Below, in pieces: positions 60,126 through 64,000 of a stretch of 64,000 nucleotides of DNA. The position numbers and the translations under genes are program-made. This stretch comes from an uncultured Clostridia bacterium (lineage in GTDB: Bacteria; Bacillota; Clostridia; TANB77; CAG-465). Below the pieces are notes generated by a model. That model was not told the origin of the DNA. It ran no database searches and saw nothing but the letters and a program-made list of their open reading frames with translations. The DNA lies in the NCBI GenBank assembly GCA_934169925.1, contig CAKPOO010000001.1:62001-126000 (forward strand), in the 5' to 3' direction. How positions within the stretch are numbered: position 1 is the stretch's first letter; every line of letters begins with the position of its first letter.

Positions 60126-60437
60126 ATGTTTATAAAAAACGATAATGAATTTGTTTGTATTAATTGTGGAAAGAAAGTAGAAAAACTTGGATATACATCT
60201 AGAGATCATTGTAATCATTGCTTATATTCTGTACATGTAGATATTATGCCAGGGGACAGATTAAATGATTGTAAAGGTATTTTAGAGCCTATAAATGTTA
60301 TACAAACATCTAAAAAAGGAAAAGTGATAATTTATAGATGCAAAAAATGTAATAAAGAATTAAGAAATATAGTTGCATCAGATGATGATGAAAATGTAAT
60401 TTATGATATTATAAAAAAATATTCAAAAGGAGTTTAA
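60126..60437 (+). CDS. RNHCP-domain zinc protein
   Basis: A 103-residue protein of the RNHCP family (an uncharacterised two-half zinc-binding domain named for its R-N-H-C-P motif). The first CxxC is in FVCINCGKKV, with TSRDHCNHC at the RNHCP position. A second pair, YRCKKCNKEL, near residue 80 completes the site. The function is unknown; members are often found near tRNA or translation genes, and argS follows here after 2 bases. The start ATG has a TTGAGG ribosome site. Confidence 0.85.
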   Translation: MFIKNDNEFVCINCGKKVEKLGYTSRDHCNHCLYSVHVDIMPGDRLNDCKGILEPINVIQTSKKGKVIIYRCKKCNKELRNIVASDDDENVIYDIIKKYSKGV

Positions 60438-60438
60438 A

Positions 60439-62157
60439 ATGGAAGAAATAAAAAAATATATAGCAAGTAAAATATTTGAAGCTGTACAAAATCCTGATAT
60501 TTTATTAGATGATATTTATGCAAAAATAGAAGTACCTAAAGAAAAATCAAATGGAGATTTTGCATACCCTTGTTTTATGCTTGCAAAAGTATTAAGAAAT
60601 TCACCAATAAATATAGCAAATGATATAAAATCAAAAATAAAATTAGATGAAAGAATTGAAAAAGTAGAAGTAGTAAGTGGTTATTTGAATTTTTATTTAA
60701 ACAATTCAAATGTAGTTTGTAATACTATATTAGATATTTTAAATAAAAAAAATCTTTATGGTACATCTAATATAGGAAAAGGTGAAACTGTTTGTATAGA
60801 TGATTCTTCTCCAAATATTGCAAAGCCTTTTCATTTAGGACATTTAAGAACAACAATTATAGGTAGAACGCTATATAATTTATATAAAGCTCTAGGGTAT
60901 AATGTTGTTGGAATTAATTACTTAGGTGATTGGGGAAGACAATTTGGACTTGTTATTGAGGGATATAAGAGATTTAAAGATGAATATGATTTAGAAAAAG
61001 ATCCACTACATGCTTTATCTGATATGTATGTAAGAGCTAATAGACTTGCAACAGAAGATGAACAAGTTATGAATGCTGCAAGAGAAAATTTCAAAAAATT
61101 AGAAGAAGGAAATGAAGACTATTTAAAACTTTGGAAATACTTTAGAGATTTATCTTTAAAAGAATATAACAAAATATACGATTTACTAGGTTGTAAATTT
61201 GATTCATATAATGGAGAAGCATATTATAATGATAAAATGCAAGAAGTTATTGATATATTAGACAAAAAAGGCGTATTAAAGGATAGTCAAGGTGCAAAAG
61301 TTGTTTATTTATCAGAAAATGAACCACCATGTATTATAGTAAAATCAAATGGTTCTACAATATATGCAACTAGAGATCTTGCTGCAATACTTGATAGATC
61401 TAGAACTTATGACTATACAAAATCAATATATGTAACTTCATATGAACAAATACATCATTTTGATCAATTATTTAGAGTTGCAAAAAATATTGTAGATGAA
61501 AAATATACAAAAGGTTTAATACATGTTCCTTATGGAATGGTTAGATTAAAAACTGGAAAAATGTCTACAAGAGAAGGTACTGTAATCTATTTACAAGATT
61601 TAATAAATGATGCTATAAAGAAAGCTTTAGATGTTATTGAAAATAAAAATGTTGATGTAGAAGATAAAGAAAAATTAGCAAAACAGATAGGTATTGGAGC
61701 TTTAGTATTTAATGATTTAAAGCATAGTAAAATAAAAGATGTAGTTTTTGATCTTGATGAAGTTATTAGCTTTGATGGTGAAACTGGTCCATATGTTCAA
61801 TATACATATGTTAGAATGATGTCAATATTAAAAAAAGCTGGATTTGATATGGAAAAGATAAATTTAGATGATTTAGAACTTTCTTTATTAAATACAGATG
61901 CTGAGGTATCTCTTATAAAAGAACTAGAAAAATTACCAAAAGTAATAAAGAGGGCTACTGATGAATCTGAACCTTCAATATTAACAAGATATATAATAGA
62001 TGTTGCATCTGATTTTTCAACATTTTATTCAAAATGTCCTGTTATTGTAGAAGATGAAAAAATAAAAAATGCTAGATGTGCGCTTGTATATGCAACAAGT
62101 GTAGTAATTAAAAAAGGACTTGATATATTAGGAATTGAAACTCCTGAAAAAATGTAG
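60439..62157 (+). CDS. argS: arginyl-tRNA synthetase
   Basis: Class I synthetase charging tRNA-Arg, 572 residues. The N-terminal Add-1 domain includes KSNGDFAYPCFMLAK. The catalytic domain has a HIGH-type motif HLGH in KPFHLGHLRTTIIG and the signature LGDWGRQFG. A KMSTREGT block lies near residue 374 (in the KMSKS position), and the anticodon-binding C-terminus begins GPYVQYTYVRMMSI. AAAGGAG precedes the ATG, 2 bases after RNHCP. Complete length. Confidence 0.96.
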   Translation: MEEIKKYIASKIFEAVQNPDILLDDIYAKIEVPKEKSNGDFAYPCFMLAKVLRNSPINIANDIKSKIKLDERIEKVEVVSGYLNFYLNNSNVVCNTILDILNKKNLYGTSNIGKGETVCIDDSSPNIAKPFHLGHLRTTIIGRTLYNLYKALGYNVVGINYLGDWGRQFGLVIEGYKRFKDEYDLEKDPLHALSDMYVRANRLATEDEQVMNAARENFKKLEEGNEDYLKLWKYFRDLSLKEYNKIYDLLGCKFDSYNGEAYYNDKMQEVIDILDKKGVLKDSQGAKVVYLSENEPPCIIVKSNGSTIYATRDLAAILDRSRTYDYTKSIYVTSYEQIHHFDQLFRVAKNIVDEKYTKGLIHVPYGMVRLKTGKMSTREGTVIYLQDLINDAIKKALDVIENKNVDVEDKEKLAKQIGIGALVFNDLKHSKIKDVVFDLDEVISFDGETGPYVQYTYVRMMSILKKAGFDMEKINLDDLELSLLNTDAEVSLIKELEKLPKVIKRATDESEPSILTRYIIDVASDFSTFYSKCPVIVEDEKIKNARCALVYATSVVIKKGLDILGIETPEKM

Positions 62158-62190
62158 AGATAGTATTTATACTGTCTCTTTTTATTTTTT
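62156..62190 (+). terminator. terminator after argS
   Basis: AGAGATAGTA pairs with TACTGTCTCT (one wobble) across a 4-base loop, followed by TTTTT. Confidence 0.8.
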
Positions 62191-62204
62191 ATTTTACATA
62201 ATTG

Positions 62205-62233
62205 TTGACATAATATGCAAATTATGTTATACT
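62205..62233 (+). promoter_or_regulatory. sigma-A promoter of the unknown gene at 62288
   Basis: TTGACA at 62205-62210, a 17-base spacer and TATACT at 62228-62233, a strong promoter for a lone small gene. Confidence 0.75.
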
Positions 62234-62287
62234 ATAGTTGTAGCAATTTAAAAGCTAAAAAAATAATTTTTTAAGGAGAATACATAT

Positions 62288-62614
62288 ATGAGTAAAAATA
62301 TGGATTTAAAACAGATTAAGGGAGAATTTGAAAATAATGTTGGACAGGAAGTTAAAAAGATTTTAAGAAATGGCATTGTAAATGTTGAGTATGAAGATGA
62401 AGAGTTTGTTGCATATAAGGATATAAACTTAAAAGATGGTGAAGCTTGTATAAAGTTATCCTTTAAAGAGGTAAATGGTACTAATCTTTCATACATTTCA
62501 TTTCCAAATTTGCCAATGCTTGGCAGATATCCGATGGCGGCAATATCAGGGTATAAAGGCAGAGTTGTGTTAAACTGCACTAACTTGAGAAAAAATGTTG
62601 TTTTTGAATTCTAA
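62288..62614 (+). CDS. small unknown protein with atypical codon use
   Basis: Not recognised; 108 residues, predicted cytoplasmic. Helical start (MDLKQIKGEFENNVGQEVKK), then strands (IVNVEYEDEEFVAYKDI, IKLSFKEVNGTNLSYISF), and it ends GRVVLNCTNLRKNVVFEF. It uses CAG for Gln and GGC for Gly more than core genes, like the accessory group. AAGGAGAA precedes the ATG. Alone with a strong promoter and a shared terminator. Confidence 0.65.
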   Translation: MSKNMDLKQIKGEFENNVGQEVKKILRNGIVNVEYEDEEFVAYKDINLKDGEACIKLSFKEVNGTNLSYISFPNLPMLGRYPMAAISGYKGRVVLNCTNLRKNVVFEF

Positions 62615-62617
62615 AAA

Positions 62618-62652
62618 GAGGGCGTGCAAATATTATTTTGCATGCCCTTAAA
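62618..62652. terminator. bidirectional terminator between convergent genes
   Basis: AGGGCGTGCAAA pairs with TTTGCATGCCCT (one wobble). The T run is good on the minus strand (TCTTTTT) and poor on the + strand. Confidence 0.75.
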
Positions 62653-62656
62653 ACTT

Positions 62657-62938
62657 TTATATAAAGTATTTAGTTAATAAAAAGTATGTAATAATTATAT
62701 TAAGTATAATAAGAAGAGGGATACCTATTACAAATTTTAAGTGTTTGGTTTTATGTCTAAAAATTTGCATTGCAAGATATTCACCTGGTGCACCTAAAAT
62801 AAAAGCAAGAATAAATAAACTTTTTTCACTAATTCTGTACATATTGTTTTTTGCATAAAATTTATCAAGTCCTGTAAATAAAAAAGATATAATATTTATA
62901 ACTATAATATATAAAATAAAAAAATGTAAACTTGTCAT
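62657..62938 (-). CDS. DUF1294 membrane protein
   Basis: A 93-residue protein with about three hydrophobic segments. DUF1294 hallmarks are present: FTGLDKFYAKNNMYRISEKS, LGAPGEYLAMQIFRHKTKH and FVIGIPLLIILN. The function is unknown; fusions elsewhere to cold-shock domains hint at nucleic-acid-linked roles, but that is not visible here. AAGGTGA lies just before the ATG. Transcribed away from the unknown gene at 63026. Confidence 0.85.
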   Translation of the reverse strand: MTSLHFFILYIIVINIISFLFTGLDKFYAKNNMYRISEKSLFILAFILGAPGEYLAMQIFRHKTKHLKFVIGIPLLIILNIIITYFLLTKYFI

Positions 62939-62985
62939 ATAATCACCTTAAAGGTATTATATCAGAATAAATTTAAAATAACAAA

Positions 62986-63021
62986 TAAAAACCAGTACAA
63001 TTTTTCGTACTGGTCTTTTTT
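62986..63021 (-). terminator. terminator of the minus-strand unknown gene
   Basis: On the minus strand GACCAGTACGA and its complement (loop AAAAA) are followed by TTTTTATTT. Confidence 0.8.
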
Positions 63022-63025
63022 AGAA

Positions 63026-63682
63026 CTATTCTTCAGAATCAAGGTCAACATTTACAAGCTTTTTTATTTTTTTGAAAATGTTAAGCTCGAAGTCATCGTT
63101 TTCAGCTGGAATATCAAAAAGCAACAAAGCAATTAAGAAATCTTTTTCATCAAATTTTTCAAGATTGCTTCTGTAAATGTGCATGAAGCTTTCCTGATAA
63201 GTAATTTCAAGGATTAAAAATTCAGTAATTGCACTTTTTTTAGCATAATCTAATGTATCGTTAAATAACTCATATACAATTTTTAAGTTATTTATACGAT
63301 TTATGATTTTACTATTTTTAATACCAAGCTGCTCTAACAAAAAAGCAATGCTTTTGTATCTAAAATCTTTGATAATCTTAGAATAGTCAGAAATACGATC
63401 CAAATTTCTACTAATTGAATCCATATACATCTGATATTGCAATACCTCAAGTCTTGCTTTTTGGATAGATCTTTTTATTTTTGGATTTTCTAAAAGAGTG
63501 TCACTTAATGTTATTATATCATTTGTAACAGCATCAAGACTATTTCTGTGACTGTTTACTGCCTTTGAAATGCTCATATCCATTTCTACAATTCTATCAA
63601 TTCTTGCTTTACCAGAATTTGTCTTTGCAGCTAAAACTTCCTTTATAAGATCCTTTGTTGTTTTTTCGTTAGCATTTGCCAT
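63026..63682 (-). CDS. helical unknown protein on the minus strand
   Basis: Not recognised; 218 residues, almost wholly helical, without signal or membrane segments. Helices include MSISKAVNSHRNSLDAVTND, IIKDFRYKSIAFLLEQLGIK and EFLILEITYQESFMHIYRSN, and it ends acidic (KKLVNVDLDSEE). Codon use is again like the accessory group (AAG, CTT). AAGGAG precedes the ATG at 63682. The next gene lies on the other strand after 182 bases. Confidence 0.65.
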   Translation of the reverse strand: MANANEKTTKDLIKEVLAAKTNSGKARIDRIVEMDMSISKAVNSHRNSLDAVTNDIITLSDTLLENPKIKRSIQKARLEVLQYQMYMDSISRNLDRISDYSKIIKDFRYKSIAFLLEQLGIKNSKIINRINNLKIVYELFNDTLDYAKKSAITEFLILEITYQESFMHIYRSNLEKFDEKDFLIALLLFDIPAENDDFELNIFKKIKKLVNVDLDSEE

Positions 63683-63864
63683 GATGAATTCTCCTTTTTA
63701 TAATTATAAACTAGTCAAAATTTACTACAAAAATTATTATAACATAATATGCTTTAAAAATCAAATATATGTAATATATGTGGTTTACGATAACATAAAT
63801 TGACATATTTTATTCTTGCTTTTAATATATCGGTATGATAAAATTTATGCATTGGTGATTTTTA

Positions 63865-64000
63865 ATGTTTGAAAAATTTGTAATGTTATTTTTATATTTT
63901 TTTATTTATTCTATACTTGGATGGATTATGGAAGTAATCAGAGTTTTTATAGATACTAAAAAATTGGAAAAAAGAGGATTTTTAATAAGTCCATGTTGTC
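63865..64000 (+). CDS. putative ABC transporter permease (COG4905), 3'-truncated by window edge
   Basis: The first 45 codons are visible. A hydrophobic start, VMLFLYFFIYSILGWIMEV, is followed by a short basic loop and RGFLISPCC. The F-x-x-Y-S-x-x-G-W-x-x-E pattern followed by RGFL is typical of the small membrane family annotated as putative ABC transporter permease. GGTGAT lies just before the ATG. The rest lies beyond the window. Confidence 0.75.
   Translation, partial: MFEKFVMLFLYFFIYSILGWIMEVIRVFIDTKKLEKRGFLISPCC

Noticed and set aside
1..64000. CRISPR array or transposase
   Set aside because: No repeat-spacer pattern or transposase-like ORF was seen. The repeats found are the 32-base terminators, the nrdD blocks and the duplicated leaders.

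Overview
The window is strongly A+T-rich DNA (codons end mostly in A or T) from a low-GC Gram-positive, endospore-forming anaerobe. This rests on three sets of genes: a CIRCE/HrcA-controlled grpE-dnaK-dnaJ cluster; sporulation genes (dipicolinate synthase dpaA and dpaB, spoVT, a ylbJ-like gene); and an oxygen-independent class III ribonucleotide reductase (nrdD/nrdG). An uncultured gut clostridial lineage is my best guess, but that is inference. Nearly all genes are core and on the + strand; minus-strand genes are scattered and mostly accessory.

Layout. 1-9.6 kb: partial tgt, dpaA, an unusual folD, the hrcA-grpE-dnaK-dnaJ heat-shock cluster, and a tandem pair of WG-repeat-like genes. 9.6-20.5 kb: two divergent cation-efflux genes, an fba operon with coiled-coil proteins and an SDR, a ylbJ-like sporulation gene, a methyltransferase and an M23 peptidase. 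20.5-31.2 kb: rpsO with a structured leader, hisS, aspS, gpsA, an O-methyltransferase, a large unknown minus-strand gene, a pilin-like protein, dus, an S4 protein, and rmuC. 31.3-36.7 kb: an accessory stretch (KAP-type NTPase, a duplicated 190-residue family with duplicated leaders, a SpoIIID-like regulator) plus spoVT. 36.7-45.2 kb: an MBL/beta-CASP nuclease, the nrdD-(small ORF)-nrdG-nrdR cluster, lepA and rlmB. 45.2-51 kb: a membrane protein, asnB, an HD hydrolase, a U32 peptidase-family gene and tRNA-Leu(UAG). 51-53.6 kb: a small two-gene cassette between direct repeats, a gene remnant, and unknown genes. 53.6-64 kb: lexA, dpaB, rimO, rho, a nucleoside kinase, an RNHCP protein, argS, small unknowns, and the start of a putative ABC-type membrane protein.

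Most notable. Between nrdD and nrdG lies an 87-residue ORF. Its last third repeats, at 32 of 32 residues, the glycyl-radical loop of NrdD, which suggests a spare glycyl-radical subunit analogous to GrcA/YfiD of pyruvate formate-lyase. The same NrdD carries three tandem 34-residue repeats where homologues have none that I know of. The cluster starts with two promoters, each carrying a NrdR-box-like repeat, and nrdR ends the cluster. A second striking signal is upstream of dpaB: a terminator-like hairpin hides its ribosome binding site, and a sigma-K-like promoter lies so that its transcript would start just after the 5' arm. Functions are read from motifs; no database search was possible.
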